A stretch of 64,000 nucleotides of DNA, from contig MJGA01000008.1 of NCBI GenBank assembly GCA_001910725.1, forward strand, positions 620,001 through 684,000, read 5' to 3'. A model generated the notes under the pieces. It worked only from the letters and a program-made list of their open reading frames with translations. It searched no databases and was not told where the DNA came from. Position numbers and translations under genes: made by a program. Position 1 is the first letter of the stretch, and each line of letters begins with the position of its first letter. Origin of the DNA: Phanerodontia chrysosporium (lineage: Eukaryota > Basidiomycota > Agaricomycetes > Polyporales > Phanerochaetaceae). Below, one piece after another: positions 7,730-17,894 of this stretch.

Positions 7730-10117
7730 CCTGGACCTGACCACTGTGGGTGGTTCTGGCTCAAGCGCATTGTCGAGCGGTCCCCAGCCGTTCTGCGCTT
7801 TCTCCGTGCTTACTACAATGCTTGCGTCCACCATGGGGTCTTCCCGAAGGTGTTCAAGCGATCCGTCACCATTGTTCTTCCCAAACCCAACAAGTCGGAT
7901 TACACGTCCCCGAAGGCGTACCGCCCGATTGTGCTCCTCAACTGCCTCGGCAAACTCCTAGAAAAGGTACTTGCCAGGCGCATGCAATTCGACGCCCAGA
8001 GGTACGGCATAATGCATCCGTGCCAATTCGGCGGCACGGTCCAGCACGGCACCGTTGACGCGGGGGTGCAGCTCGTTCACAATATACGGCAGGCGTGGCA
8101 GCAAGGCCTACAGTCGTCTGCCCTCCTCCTCGACGTCTCACAATTCTACCCGTCTATTAACCATGAGGCCCTGTTGCTTATCCTACAGCGACAGGGCTTC
8201 GCGCCGCAGCTGTGTCGCTTTTTTGCCAGCTATCTCACGGGTCGCGAGACCCGCTTTCTGTTTAATGGTTGCCTTATGGACCCTGTCGATGTCACCGTGG
8301 GTGTAGGCCAGGGATCATCCTTATCCCCGGTACTTTCTGGGCTGTACATTGCCCCAGTGTTGCACAAATGGGCCCCTATTCACGTGCGCCAGTTTGGAAA
8401 CGTCACCCTGCAATTCTTTGTAGACGACGGCCTCATCCACGTAGCAGCGCCCCGTTCGGTGGTGCCTGCCGGAAGTACCATGCTTGCGGTCAACTCTGCC
8501 ATCATCGCTCACGTTTTCGGGGACCTCCTCGGCGACCTTGAGCGTCTTGGACTTCGCGTTGAGCCGGACAAACTTGAGCTGATGCATTTTTCCAATGGGC
8601 GTCGCCCTTGGCATGAGAACCAACCCCTAGGCCCGGATGTTGTCCTGTCCATCGACGGGCGACTGGTGCGCGTCAGGCCCAAACGCACTATGCGCTATCT
8701 TGGCTTTTGGCTAGACCCTAAGCTTTCCTTCAAGGAGCATGTGCGGCACTATGCTACGAAAGCTTGCAGTACAGTCCACGCTCTCCGCTTACTCGGTAAC
8801 TCGACGCGAGGATTGTCCCCGGTGCATAAGCGCCGGCTATACCTCTCGAACGTCCTTCCCATTCTGGCGTACGGCGCACAGTTATGGTGGCGCCCCAACT
8901 GGAAAGGCCTTAAATGGGCGGCTCGCGAGCTTCAACGCGCGCAGAGTATCGCCGCTCGTTGGATCACGGGCTGTTTCCGCACCACGCCCACTGGGGCCAT
9001 GGAGCTAATGGCGGGGCTGGTGCCTGTCCGCCTCCAAATCAACAAGTATGTCGAGCGAGCAGCTCTCAGAACTCGAATGCTACATGAGGGGCACCCACTG
9101 CGGGCCTCTTTGCCCGAATACTGGCGCATCAACGAGAGGAACATTACCCCTCCCTTTCCTCTGCAGGCCTGGCCGTGTCGTAACGCCGTGACCCCCCTCA
9201 CGTTCGTTGACCGCCTGGGCCGTGCCAGTTCGGAAGACTTCGATGCGCTACACCCAGAATGCAGGCCGGGTGACCGCCTCCTCGACCGGTTTGGGGACCG
9301 TGTCATCTTCAATCTGGACGCCCCCGCAAAGCGGTCTGATGGCTTCGACCGCTGGAAGCGCGAAGTATTCATGCCCCGCCTGCAAAGCGCCATGGACGAT
9401 CCCTCTGCCCGTGTGGTGTTCACGGATGGAGCGCAGCGCCGGGGCGTTTCCCCCTTACGATCCGGGGCGGCTTGGATCGTTTACGATCGCCGCTCTGTTG
9501 TCGCAAGTGGTAAATTAGGGTGCGGGGCTTCCTCGCCCTTCGATGCGGAAATGACTGCGCTGGCCATGGGCATGCGTTCCGCGCTGAATGCTTGCCCCGC
9601 CTCCGTGCGCACCCTCCACATCTTTGTGGACAACCGCGCCGCAGCCGACGCCCTCCTGGCTGCCCGACTCGGGCCCTCCCAGCTGGTCTCTATTACAGCG
9701 TGCAAGACGGCTCGCAGGTTCCTGGAATCTGACCCGTCCCACCGCATCTTCATCCACTGGTGCCCTGGTCACGAACGGGTCTCCTATAATGAGGCTGTTG
9801 ATCGCCTTGCGAAGGCTGCCGTTGATGCGGCACAGCCCGACTTTGTCTCGTTTTCTGTTGCCCGCCAACGCATCACAGCCCGCATGCTCCAGGCCTGGCG
9901 CCGACAGGCGGAGGGGCCAAAATATCGGGGCCATCAGAGCTTGCTCGTGGGGGGCTCGCCCTCCGGGTGCTCCCATATCGCCTCCCGCAACCGGTTTTTG
10001 CGGAGCTTTGGAGCGTCTGCACCTGTATTCGCCCGTGTGGCACGATTTGTGTCCGGTCACTTCCCGCATGGCGCCTTCCGCGCGCGGTTTAACCTCGAAG
10101 GTCCGCGGGCGTGCCAC
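7730..10117 (+). CDS. Non-LTR retrotransposon ORF2, RT and RNase H part
   Basis: The open frame begins immediately after the element 1 LTR with PGPD, the usual start of the LINE RT finger region. It runs 796 codons to the element 2 insertion. The RT core has LPKPNKSDYTSPKAYRPIVLLN, a GVGQGSSLSPVLSGLY block and the catalytic FVDDGLI. An RNase H domain follows (FTDGAQRRG, a FDAEMTAL Glu, FVDNRAA Asp, and a W.PGHE His region). RT plus RNase H in a LINE points to Tad1- or I-like clades of fungi. It makes cDNA at the nicked target. The copy is now inactive through insertions on both sides, but has no internal stop or shift that I can find. Confidence 0.9.
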
Positions 10118-10453
10118 TGTAAGAGTCTGAATACGTGTATAGAGGACTTGAGCGCAGGCCTCAAGTGTAGCGCGAGTACAGAAGACTTGGATTCAGGCTC
10201 CAAGTGTAGCAATAGATAACTAGACGAGAGTACAAGAGGAGAAGCTGAAGAAAAGAGTACAGAGAGGTAGTCCTTATATACTCTAACCCAGGCCTGCTAC
10301 CAGGAGGGAACAACGAGGCATAGGCTACCAGTCAGTATGAGTCATAATGAATCAAGGGATGAAACATGATGAAAGAGGGGTGAAACATGTAAGAGAAAAG
10401 AGAGGATCAAATAAATCAGTATAGCCTTGCACAGCCATATCCCAACTGTAACA
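10118..10453 (-). repeat. 3' LTR of element 2 (336 bp)
   Basis: Read on the minus strand it begins TGTTACAG and ends CTCTTACA. It is identical to 17895-18230. The target duplication GCCAC abuts it at 10113-10117. Confidence 0.96.
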
Positions 10454-10466
10454 TTACGTCCCCGTC
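10454..10466 (-). promoter_or_regulatory. Polypurine tract of element 2
   Basis: On the minus strand GACGGGGACGTAA directly precedes the 3' LTR start TGTTACAG. It ends in GTAA like the tract of element 1. Confidence 0.6.
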
Positions 10467-10492
10467 CACGGTCGAGCTCCGTCGAGACCGAC

Positions 10493-11851
10493 TTACTGCG
10501 TGATACACTCCGGAGGCAGATCGGAGTCTGTCAAAGTGGAGCTGTTGCCGGGGGCATCCGCGTTATGAGGAGTCGTATCTCGAGGTGTATACGGAGGTGG
10601 AATGATGGTGGGTTCGTCGTTGGAGACACGAGCACGACGGTCGCGACGACGTTGACGACGAGATGGGGTATTTGTGTTGCTGTTGGGTGATACCTCATTG
10701 AACGACCATCCCCGAGTGGGGCGAGTCTCCCGATAGAGGGGAGCCCAGACCCTCTGGTTGTACTGAGGGCGGCGAGGAAGGGGTTCGGTGCGATGAGCTG
10801 TCTGGGAGCGAAAGTGGAGTCGTTCGCCGTATTGCACGTGTCCGATGTTTGGATCGAAGTACGTGTTCCAGACTCCGTCTACCATTTCCACGATGTGGTC
10901 GTCTTGTTCTGCGAGAGTGGCAACGAGAAGTTCTTGCTCTCGTTGAGCATCGTAGAGATGGTTGAGCTGATCGCGGATTCGTCGGGCCATTCGGACGAGG
11001 CGTGGAGCGGCTGTGGATTGGAGCTGTTGGATAAGGTCACCGACAGCATCTCGGGTGTTGTCGGTGATGCGTTGGACGTGGATGGTGGCAAGAGCGTAGT
11101 TTGCAAATACCGCGCAGGTAGTCGTCGCTCCCTCTTGGAACGCCGTGGAGCGGAGTGCGTCTCGGGTGACAGGGTGATACTGGATGTTGTTGAGGCGTTC
11201 TCGAAATTGGGGCCAATCGCGTTCTGCGGCGAGCTGTTCTTCGTAGGCATGATTGGCGAAGTGCCTGACGGTGACGCCGTTCCAGGTCCTTTCTCCATGT
11301 TGTCCTGTGACCCCTTCGTGCCAGTCTCCTTCGACGTACCAGGGTCTGTCTTCGACGAGGGTGTCGGAGTTAGAGGTTGCGGGCTCTTGGCTTTCGCCTG
11401 GGAGCTCTTGGACGTCAGGGTCTTGGGCATTTGGCTCGGAGGGTGGTTCTTCTCGGACGGGTTCCTCGTCAACGTCTCCTCTTCTGTCTTCTTCGGCCAG
11501 GCGGAGGATCTCAGGGAGGGACGATCCGATGAGTTCTCGGATACGTTCTTGGGCCTCCCATGCGACGATCCGTCGTTCGACCTCGTCGTCGAAGGCGAGC
11601 TGGGATTTGGTGCACCATTCGAGGATGATCTTCCAGAGATCATTTCGCTCGTTGGGAGTGGGGTTGTTGTTGAGCCAGTCGTTGATGGTGATGTCGATGT
11701 TGCGGGTGAAAATGTGGTCAGTGAAGTCGTCTGGGAGGAGTTGGCTAAGGGCGAGAAGTCGGTCATTGTTGGTGATGGGGATGGTGTCGCTGCCCATGAG
11801 GGTAGCGAGGGCCTGGATGCGCTGGTAGGTGGAGGAGAAGTTGGTCGACAT
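10493..11851 (-). CDS. Third ORF of element 2, unknown function
   Basis: An ATG-started 452-codon ORF lies between the pol domains and the 3' LTR, where Ty3 elements normally have nothing or an env-like gene. There is no signal peptide or membrane segment. Composition is balanced, with many W, Y and F, acidic and Pro-rich around residues 125-165. The C-terminus carries a basic RRQRRRDRRARV stretch and a PPPY motif (IIPPPYTPRD) of the kind that binds WW domains. It overlaps the open tail of pol by about 970 nt in another frame. This frame looks like the real coding one, because the pol frame here is low-complexity S/T/P. I recognise no family. Confidence 0.6.
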   Translation of the reverse strand: MSTNFSSTYQRIQALATLMGSDTIPITNNDRLLALSQLLPDDFTDHIFTRNIDITINDWLNNNPTPNERNDLWKIILEWCTKSQLAFDDEVERRIVAWEAQERIRELIGSSLPEILRLAEEDRRGDVDEEPVREEPPSEPNAQDPDVQELPGESQEPATSNSDTLVEDRPWYVEGDWHEGVTGQHGERTWNGVTVRHFANHAYEEQLAAERDWPQFRERLNNIQYHPVTRDALRSTAFQEGATTTCAVFANYALATIHVQRITDNTRDAVGDLIQQLQSTAAPRLVRMARRIRDQLNHLYDAQREQELLVATLAEQDDHIVEMVDGVWNTYFDPNIGHVQYGERLHFRSQTAHRTEPLPRRPQYNQRVWAPLYRETRPTRGWSFNEVSPNSNTNTPSRRQRRRDRRARVSNDEPTIIPPPYTPRDTTPHNADAPGNSSTLTDSDLPPECITQ

Positions 11852-14410
11852 TGCGGAGGGTTTGTAGAGGCAGTTGTACTAGTGGCTGATGTTGTAGAGC
11901 GAGGTCGCTGCTGACCATGAAGCCTAGGGTGTCTGCTTTTATATTCTTCGAGTAGTTCCTTGGCGTTCTCGAGATGAGATTCCGGTTCCCATGAGTTTTC
12001 CGCCGTTGGTTGGTCTTTCCACCTGATGAGGTAACGTCTTCCGTTGCCCCAGGGACGATCCGCCAAAATGGCTTCAACTTCGTACTCCTCGTGACCATCG
12101 ATAAGGTCAGGAGGGGGGTTCAGGAAGTTTTTCCCATGCTGCGGTGTTTCATGATACGGAGATAGAAGCGAAGCATGTACCACGGGGTGAATCTTCATGG
12201 TTTTGGGAAGCGCCAACTTGTACACGAGGCGCGATAAGACCTTGGCTATCTTGAAGGGTCCGTGCCTCTTGGGAGCTAGCTTCTTGAAGGGGTAGCCGTC
12301 GTCGTGATGAGTCATTTCCAACCAGACCTTCTGACCTTCTTTGAAAGGTTGGAAATGCCGGCAGACCCGGGTAGCCATTTGTGCCGTGGCATAATCTAAT
12401 GCGGCTCCTGCTTCTTCTTGTGCCCGTTGTCGCCTTCTGAACCATTCTTGAATAGAAGGGACTTTGGATTTGGCGAATTGTGTGGGTAACGCCATTGGGT
12501 GAGAACCGTACATAAGGAAGAAGGGAGAATGGTGGGTCGCCGAGTGTTCCCTATTGTTGAAGGCAAACTCCATATTCGTTACGAAGTCTGCCCAGTCATG
12601 CGGGTGGTTGGAGCAGAAGATCCGTAGGTAGGATTCGATTTCGCGGTTGACGCGTTCTGTTTCACCATCCGTTTGAGGGTGATATGGTGTACTCAGGCGT
12701 TGTTCTGTTCCGGTGAGTCTCCATAATTCCCGCATGACTTGCGAGTCGAACTGTGGTCCCCTATCCGATAGGAATACACTTGGCATCCCGAAGCGACGAA
12801 AAACTTGATTATGGTAGTTTGTGGCGGTCGTTATTGCATCGATTTTTTCGGTGCAAGGGATAAGGATTACCCCCTTCGTAGAATCGTGGTCGACCACGAC
12901 CATCAGAGCTGAATAGCCGCGGGACACAGGGAGATGAGTGATGAAGTCACAGGTGACGAAAGCAAAAGGGCGAGATCGGTGCGTGGCCTTGATCGGCTGT
13001 AGCGGCGGTTTCGTGGGATGCGTGTTGACTTTCATCTGTTGGCAGGTAGCGCAACCTTGCACGTATGCAGCGACAAAGGAGCGCATTCCTGGCCAGTAAA
13101 AGTCCCGGTCAATGAGTTCAGCTGTTTTATACCTTCCCGGATGGCCAGTTATAGGGGAATCGTGATAAAGGTGTGTTACTTGGCGTCGGAGTTGAAGGTC
13201 AGATGGAACATAACATTTATCGCGGTAGAAGATGAGGCCATCTTCAAATGACCAGTCATCTCGTGTAGTTCGCCCAGGGAAAGGGAGGTGAGTGCTGTTT
13301 AGTGCTGCAATGACTGTGTTGGCAAAAGGGTCGTCTTCTGTGAGACGTCGAATATCCCTTCGGAGGTTGTCATCGAATGGGTGGTGCATAGGAGAGATTG
13401 AATGGTCGGTGCTTGTGAGGAGGTCAGTTGCCATGTGCAATGATCGAATGCGAGTGGTTTGAAATACTGAGTCGGGGAGAAGAATAATATCGATGTTGTC
13501 GTCCGCGGTGTGAGTAGGGAAACGATTGCGGGTCATGGCGTCTGCTTGAACTAGTTGAGACCCGGGGCAATGATGAAGTGTGTAGTTGAATTGCGAAAGG
13601 AATAGATGCCATCGTGCTTGCCGTCGGTTAAGTCGTCGTGGCGAACGGAAATAAGTTAGATTCTTATGATCAGTTAGGATGCGAATTGGGTGGTATGCCC
13701 CATGTAGATAATGGCGCCATGCCTCTAGAGCGCGGATAATTGCCAAGAGTTCTCTGTCGTAGATTTCGTAGTTCCGTTCCGCTGGTAATAGGGATTGGGA
13801 AAGGTATGCGACGGGGTGCCATTCTCCATTTTCATCTTGCTGACGTAGTACCGCTGCGGTTGCCACAAGGGAAGCGTCGCATTCGATGACGAAGGGTTTA
13901 GTGGTGTCCGGAGTGAGTAGGACGGGTGCCGTGGTAAACCGTCTTTTCAATTCATCGAAGGCTTGTTGGCATTCCGTAGTCCAGTTGAACGGTGCGTCCT
14001 TCTTTGTGAGGTCCACGAGTGGGCGTGCAATATCAGAGTAATGGTCTATGAATCTTCGGTAGAAATTTCCGAAGCCCAGGAATCCTCGCACTTGCTTTAC
14101 GGTAGTGGGAACTGGCCATTCTAGGACCCCCTTGACTTTGACGGGGTCCATTGAAACATTATTGAATGATACAATCATTCCCAAAAATTCAACCGATTCG
14201 ACGTCGAAGGCGCATTTTTCAGGTTTGACGAAGAGGTCGTTTTCCCGGAGTCTTCTTATGACGCGAATTGTCTTTTCCTGGATGTCTTGACTGTCGTGTC
14301 CGCAGATTAGAATGTCGTCCATGTAGATTTGTAACCATCCTTCGCCTAGCATGTCCTTGAAGATGTCGTTCATCATTGCCTGGAATGTAGCCGGTGAGTT
14401 GCACAACCCG
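10879..14410 (-). CDS. pol: Pol of element 2, part B: RT palm-RNaseH-IN-chromodomain
   Basis: This continues part A after a one-base frame break. It has LCNSPATFQ, the catalytic YMDDILIC, RNase H (IECDASL), integrase HHCC (HDSPITGHPGRYKT to CATCQQMK), DDE residues (TCDFITHL, LSDRGPQF, HPQTDGETERV) and a GPF module. A chromodomain (HEEYEVEAILADRPW to the SWEPE region) ends near nt 11930. The frame then stays open to 10879 as an S/T/P-rich tail opposite the third ORF in another frame; I think that tail is mostly fortuitous. Domain order is otherwise canonical for chromoviruses. Confidence 0.9.
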
Positions 14411-16118
14411 AAAACATAACCGTGGGTTCAAACAGCCCTCTACTTGTCTTGAAGGCTGCCTTCCACTGGTCTCCATCTTTAATCCTGACATTGTTGTAGC
14501 CCGATCGTAGGTCCATCTTTGTAAACCGTTTGAACCCTTTGATCTTGTCGAGGAGTTCGGAGATGAGTGGTAGCGGGTATACGTTCTTGACGGTCCCCTC
14601 ATTTAGATATCTGTAATCTTGGCATGGTCGCAGACTGCCATCCTTCTTTCCTACGAAGAAGAATGGTGATGCCATTGGAGACTTGCTTGGCCGGATATAC
14701 CCTTTGCGTAGGTTTTCATCGATAAACTCATTCATCTTCTCCTCTTCCAACGGCGACAATGGGTACACTTTGCAGTCTCGGGGGACGAAATCTGGCTTGA
14801 GGTCAATGGCATGATCATATGGTCTTGATTCTGGGAAGCGTTCAGCTGCCTTCTTCTCGAAGACTTCCTTGAATTCATCGAGGTAGTCTGGAATGTAGAC
14901 TGCTTTCTTCTGCGATCCTTCCTCCTGTGCTAATGTCATTGCCGGATTGACCTTTGCGTTGATGTACAGGTCGTGAATTGCTTGTGCGGTTGTGGTTTCA
15001 ATGGCGCGAACCCATACTTCATGCTTGCCTGGTGTGTATGCTAGCACGAAGTCTTCTGTCACTTCTTCATCCTGGTTAACGTAGTCGGATGAGGTGACTT
15101 GGAATTGTGGAGGGCATTCAGGATGGGTCGCCATGCGTATTGCACCTATCGTGACGTGTAGAAGCCGTTGAAAAGACGGTCCCAAACCAGTGGATCCAAA
15201 GCCCTTGCTTCCTCGGGTGGTTTGCGTGAGGTTAGTGACTTCCTTGACCTCTGGCTGCATAATCCTTTCTAGGATTATTTGCGCAATTCTATCCCCAGGT
15301 TGTACTTGGAATGGTTCCTTGGTGTTGTTGACCAGTATGACCATGATTTCGCCTGTGTAATCTCGGTCTACCACTCCCGCGGCAACGTCGATTCCCTTTG
15401 ATGCTAGCCCGCTTCTTGGAGCTATGCGAGCATACGTGCCAGTGGGAGGAGTGATCTTTAGTCCTGTCCGGACCTTCATGCGACTCCATGGTGGAATGAC
15501 GATTGACTCGGCAGAGGAGATATCGTATCCAGCTGCTTCGTCACTTCCTCTAGTTGGAAGTGTTCCTCCACCTCGTTCAACTAATAAGTGTGTGCGTAGA
15601 AGGGCCTCTTCTTCCTTTGTGGCTACTTGTATGATTCGTCCTTCTGGATCGGCTTCGTCGTCAATGAGAATTGTTCGGGGGGTGAAGTCGATCAAGCCTG
15701 TCTTCCAATTAATCCTTGGATTATGCTTTTGCAGCCAGTCAAATCCAAGGATTAATTCTTGTTTCCCTAGATGGGTGACGAGAAGTCGTTCCTTCATGGT
15801 CTTGCCCTTGATTACCATTTCGGCGTTAACGTAGTTTCTGATGTTCCCTATCCTGTTCGGTGTTCCGTCGACATTGTATACTGCTATTGGTTTCTCCATT
15901 GGATGTTCTTGTAACCCGAGCTTTCGTACCAGAGATCGATCGATGAACTTGCCCTGCGCGCCCGAATCGATGAGAGCCTTGGTTGTTCCGGCATTTGTAC
16001 TCGTTCTGATGGTGACAGGAATATTTATCGATTGCGCTTGCATATCTGCCACCAATACAGAATGAATCGAGTATCTCTGAGGAGTGACAGCCGGCGTCAT
16101 CCTCTTAGTTAAAAATCC
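14373..16118 (-). CDS. pol: Pol of element 2, part A: protease-dUTPase-RT fingers
   Basis: The frame overlaps the gag end by -1 shift at G GAT TTT and also has an ATG at 16100, 8 nt after the gag stop. The protease carries ALIDSGAQGKF (about residue 40). A full dUTPase follows at about 183-305, with AGYDIS, PRSGLA, GVVDRDYTGE, GDRIAQII and SKGFGSTG. Next are a linker of about 100 residues and the RT N-terminus (YDHAIDL, SPMASPFFFVGKKDGSLR, FTKMDLRSGYNN). It ends at the frame break near 14411. A dUTPase placed between PR and RT is unlike elements 1 and 3. Confidence 0.92.
   Translation of the reverse strand, partial: GFLTKRMTPAVTPQRYSIHSVLVADMQAQSINIPVTIRTSTNAGTTKALIDSGAQGKFIDRSLVRKLGLQEHPMEKPIAVYNVDGTPNRIGNIRNYVNAEMVIKGKTMKERLLVTHLGKQELILGFDWLQKHNPRINWKTGLIDFTPRTILIDDEADPEGRIIQVATKEEEALLRTHLLVERGGGTLPTRGSDEAAGYDISSAESIVIPPWSRMKVRTGLKITPPTGTYARIAPRSGLASKGIDVAAGVVDRDYTGEIMVILVNNTKEPFQVQPGDRIAQIILERIMQPEVKEVTNLTQTTRGSKGFGSTGLGPSFQRLLHVTIGAIRMATHPECPPQFQVTSSDYVNQDEEVTEDFVLAYTPGKHEVWVRAIETTTAQAIHDLYINAKVNPAMTLAQEEGSQKKAVYIPDYLDEFKEVFEKKAAERFPESRPYDHAIDLKPDFVPRDCKVYPLSPLEEEKMNEFIDENLRKGYIRPSKSPMASPFFFVGKKDGSLRPCQDYRYLNEGTVKNVYPLPLISELLDKIKGFKRFTKMDLRSGYNNVRIKDGDQWKAAFKTSRGLFEPTVMFSGCATHRLHSRQ
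14411..14414 (-). other. Single-base frame break in the element 2 RT
   Basis: Part A reads VMFSGC and then out of frame. The family, and elements 1 and 3, require an F-F/Y-F-G-hydrophobic series followed by NSPATFQ or NAPATFQ. One T is missing from the T-run (AAAA on +). This is either a young inactivating deletion or a homopolymer consensus error. Confidence 0.85.
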
Positions 16119-17515
16119 TTCTGAGTCTCCGTGGTCTCATTGTCGTTGGTCTTCGAGCGCGTTGAATAATAGCGAGTGGCGAGTTCGTCGAATTGTTGCA
16201 TGGACAAGGCCATGACGGCGTTGATGTCAACTTGGTTCGTGTTAGAGGTTCCTTCGTTGGTTTCGTCCTTTCCTTCGACTTGTGTTGCCCTGATCTGGGT
16301 TCGACTGTTGCCCCGGTTTGACGTAAATTGGCGTGTGAATCCGCCTCGTCCGGGGTTGTTCCTTCCTTGTCCACGTCCGTTGCCTTGTTCGTTCTGCTCT
16401 TGGTTACGTCGTGGAGCTCGGCATTCTCGTGCAATGTGCCCTTCTCGTCTACAATTGTAGCACTTGACTCCAGTCTTCCTGGTGGTGATGGCGTCGATCT
16501 CCATTGCATTGGGATCAGGAGTGGACGTAGTGTTGGAGTTGGAAGTGGTGGAATGATTGGAGTAGTGCGTGTCTTTACGCTGCCGGATTGATTTGACAAT
16601 GCGTCTTCTGTTGTCGATGATGAGGGCGTGATTCTGCCAAAGGGATAGAGGGGCGTGATCCGGTACAACGAGGAGGAGTTTGTCGACAAGTTTATGATCG
16701 AGGGCGCGTACATATTGTTGCGCCATGGATTCATCAGCGTCGGGGTTAATGACACCTGCTTCGGCGAGAAGGGTATTGAATTCCACATTGAATTCGTGGA
16801 CGGATCTGTCGCCTTGCGTAATGGCATGGAGCCTGCTCATAGCTTCTGCTCTGGGATCTGGTGATTGGTATGTGTCGAGGAAGTCTGCCTTGTGCTTGTC
16901 CCATGTGGGGAATCCACTGAGTAAGTAGATTCGCTCTCGCATGGTGGCCCATCGTCTAGGGTACTTCTTTCCTTCGTCCTTCATTCTTGAGTCGAAGTAG
17001 CGGATCTTAGATTCGTCGGTGGGGAACTTGGAGGCTTTGGCTCTAAAGTACATCTCGCATTGGTGGACGAAGTCGCGAGCCTTCTCGGCTTCTCCAGTGA
17101 ATTCTTCTGGAGGTGTCATCTGTTCATCTTGTGGTACGAGGGCCCGTATTGCCGCTGTGAAGGCTGCTAAGACGTTCTGGTCGAGGTTGGATGGAGGTTG
17201 CGGTCCGTTGCCTCCTCCTCCTCCTGGCGGATTGCCTCCTCCTCCTCCTGGAGGATTACCTCCTCCTCCTCCTGAGGGATTGCTTCCACTTCCTTGACCG
17301 AGGTTCCCGTAGTGTGTGAACCATGTTCCACTCGAGTTCGCGGCCTGGTTTATGGCTTGTTGGAATAGTGCGACGGATATGCCATTAGGGTTTCCCTGAA
17401 ACCCAACTCGTTGTGCCACTGCTGCGAGTAATTGTTCGACGGGTAAATCGTCGAGGTTCTGTATCGTGTTTGTTTCTTGGCGTGTTTCGGTTTCCAGCTG
17501 TGTTTCGGTGGCCAT
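16109..17515 (-). CDS. gag: Gag of element 2, with zinc knuckle and GGGGG-NPP repeats
   Basis: 468 residues from the first ATG after the inferred RNA start. The N-terminus is acidic. About residues 78-105 hold tandem GGGGGNPP repeats. A Ty3-type capsid core follows (PPEEFTGEAEKARDFVHQ, FLDTYQSPDPRAEAMSRL, VHEFNVEFNTLLAEAG). One CCHC knuckle (CYNCRREGHIAREC) and a basic Arg/Gly/Asn tail come before the end. The stop is immediately after GAT TTT. The frame is open upstream for about 125 more codons without an ATG, so a longer Gag from a non-AUG start is possible. Confidence 0.92.
   Translation of the reverse strand: MATETQLETETRQETNTIQNLDDLPVEQLLAAVAQRVGFQGNPNGISVALFQQAINQAANSSGTWFTHYGNLGQGSGSNPSGGGGGNPPGGGGGNPPGGGGGNGPQPPSNLDQNVLAAFTAAIRALVPQDEQMTPPEEFTGEAEKARDFVHQCEMYFRAKASKFPTDESKIRYFDSRMKDEGKKYPRRWATMRERIYLLSGFPTWDKHKADFLDTYQSPDPRAEAMSRLHAITQGDRSVHEFNVEFNTLLAEAGVINPDADESMAQQYVRALDHKLVDKLLLVVPDHAPLSLWQNHALIIDNRRRIVKSIRQRKDTHYSNHSTTSNSNTTSTPDPNAMEIDAITTRKTGVKCYNCRREGHIARECRAPRRNQEQNEQGNGRGQGRNNPGRGGFTRQFTSNRGNSRTQIRATQVEGKDETNEGTSNTNQVDINAVMALSMQQFDELATRYYSTRSKTNDNETTETQKDF
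16112..16118 (-). promoter_or_regulatory. Candidate -1 frameshift heptamer, element 2
   Basis: G GAT TTT is in gag phase directly before the gag TAA. The -1 frame is open through to the pol ATG at 16100 and onward. It is the same heptamer and phase as in element 1. Confidence 0.6.
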
Positions 17516-17890
17516 GTCGGATTGTGTGGAGTCAGTGGACGACTGTGTTTCTTCGCTTTCGTCGTGTGCTCTTGCCTCCTGTTCGTCGGAGTATCTCTCG
17601 TATTCGTCGATGCTGGGGAATCTGCTAATTTGCTGTTCTGTCGGTCGTTCGTGATCTTCTTCAGAGATTTCGTCTTCGGGTGCTGCGTTAAGGTACCTCC
17701 AAGGGCACGGTTGTACTTGACACTTGGTCCACTGAAGTCTGTCGCGTTCGTTCTTTCCCCAGTGCTTGTCCTTGATCTGTTTCTTGTGGAATACGTGTGC
17801 GCAACTGGCGCACGCTAGCTTGTCCGTGGTGACTGCGATATTCTGGGCTTGGGCCTTAGGCAGGCCAGCCGATGCGTGTGGGAGCTTCTC
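17516..17890 (-). CDS. ATG-less open extension in frame with element 2 Gag
   Basis: The gag frame stays open from TAG at 17891-17893, next to the primer site, to the gag ATG, with no ATG. The predicted residues include CASC, an HVFH segment, a basic stretch, then CQVQPC, which is a possible zinc-binding C-x2-C...C-x4-C layout. An acidic segment leads into Gag. The pattern looks coding rather than random. A start would have to be non-AUG or supplied by splicing. Function unknown. Confidence 0.45.
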
Positions 17891-17892
17891 CT
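17883..17892 (-). promoter_or_regulatory. Primer-binding site of element 2 (self-priming type)
   Basis: On the minus strand AGGAGAAGCT lies 2 nt after the 5' LTR end and is the perfect complement of AGCTTCTCCT at the inferred RNA 5' end (18023 downward). The geometry equals element 1. Confidence 0.75.
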
Positions 17893-17894
17893 AA

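Noticed and set aside
10793..11914. 373-codon plus-strand open frame inside element 2
   Set aside because: It lies opposite the third ORF and pol tail of element 2 and is rich in V, G, D and E in the way typical of antisense frames. No promoter or domain.
16105..16827. 240-codon minus-strand frame inside gag of element 2
   Set aside because: A different frame of the gag region, with S/T/P shadow composition and no domain.
17210..17290. Direct repeats of about 24 bp considered as a satellite or CRISPR-like array
   Set aside because: They encode the GGGGGNPP repeats of Gag in frame, so they are a coding repeat.
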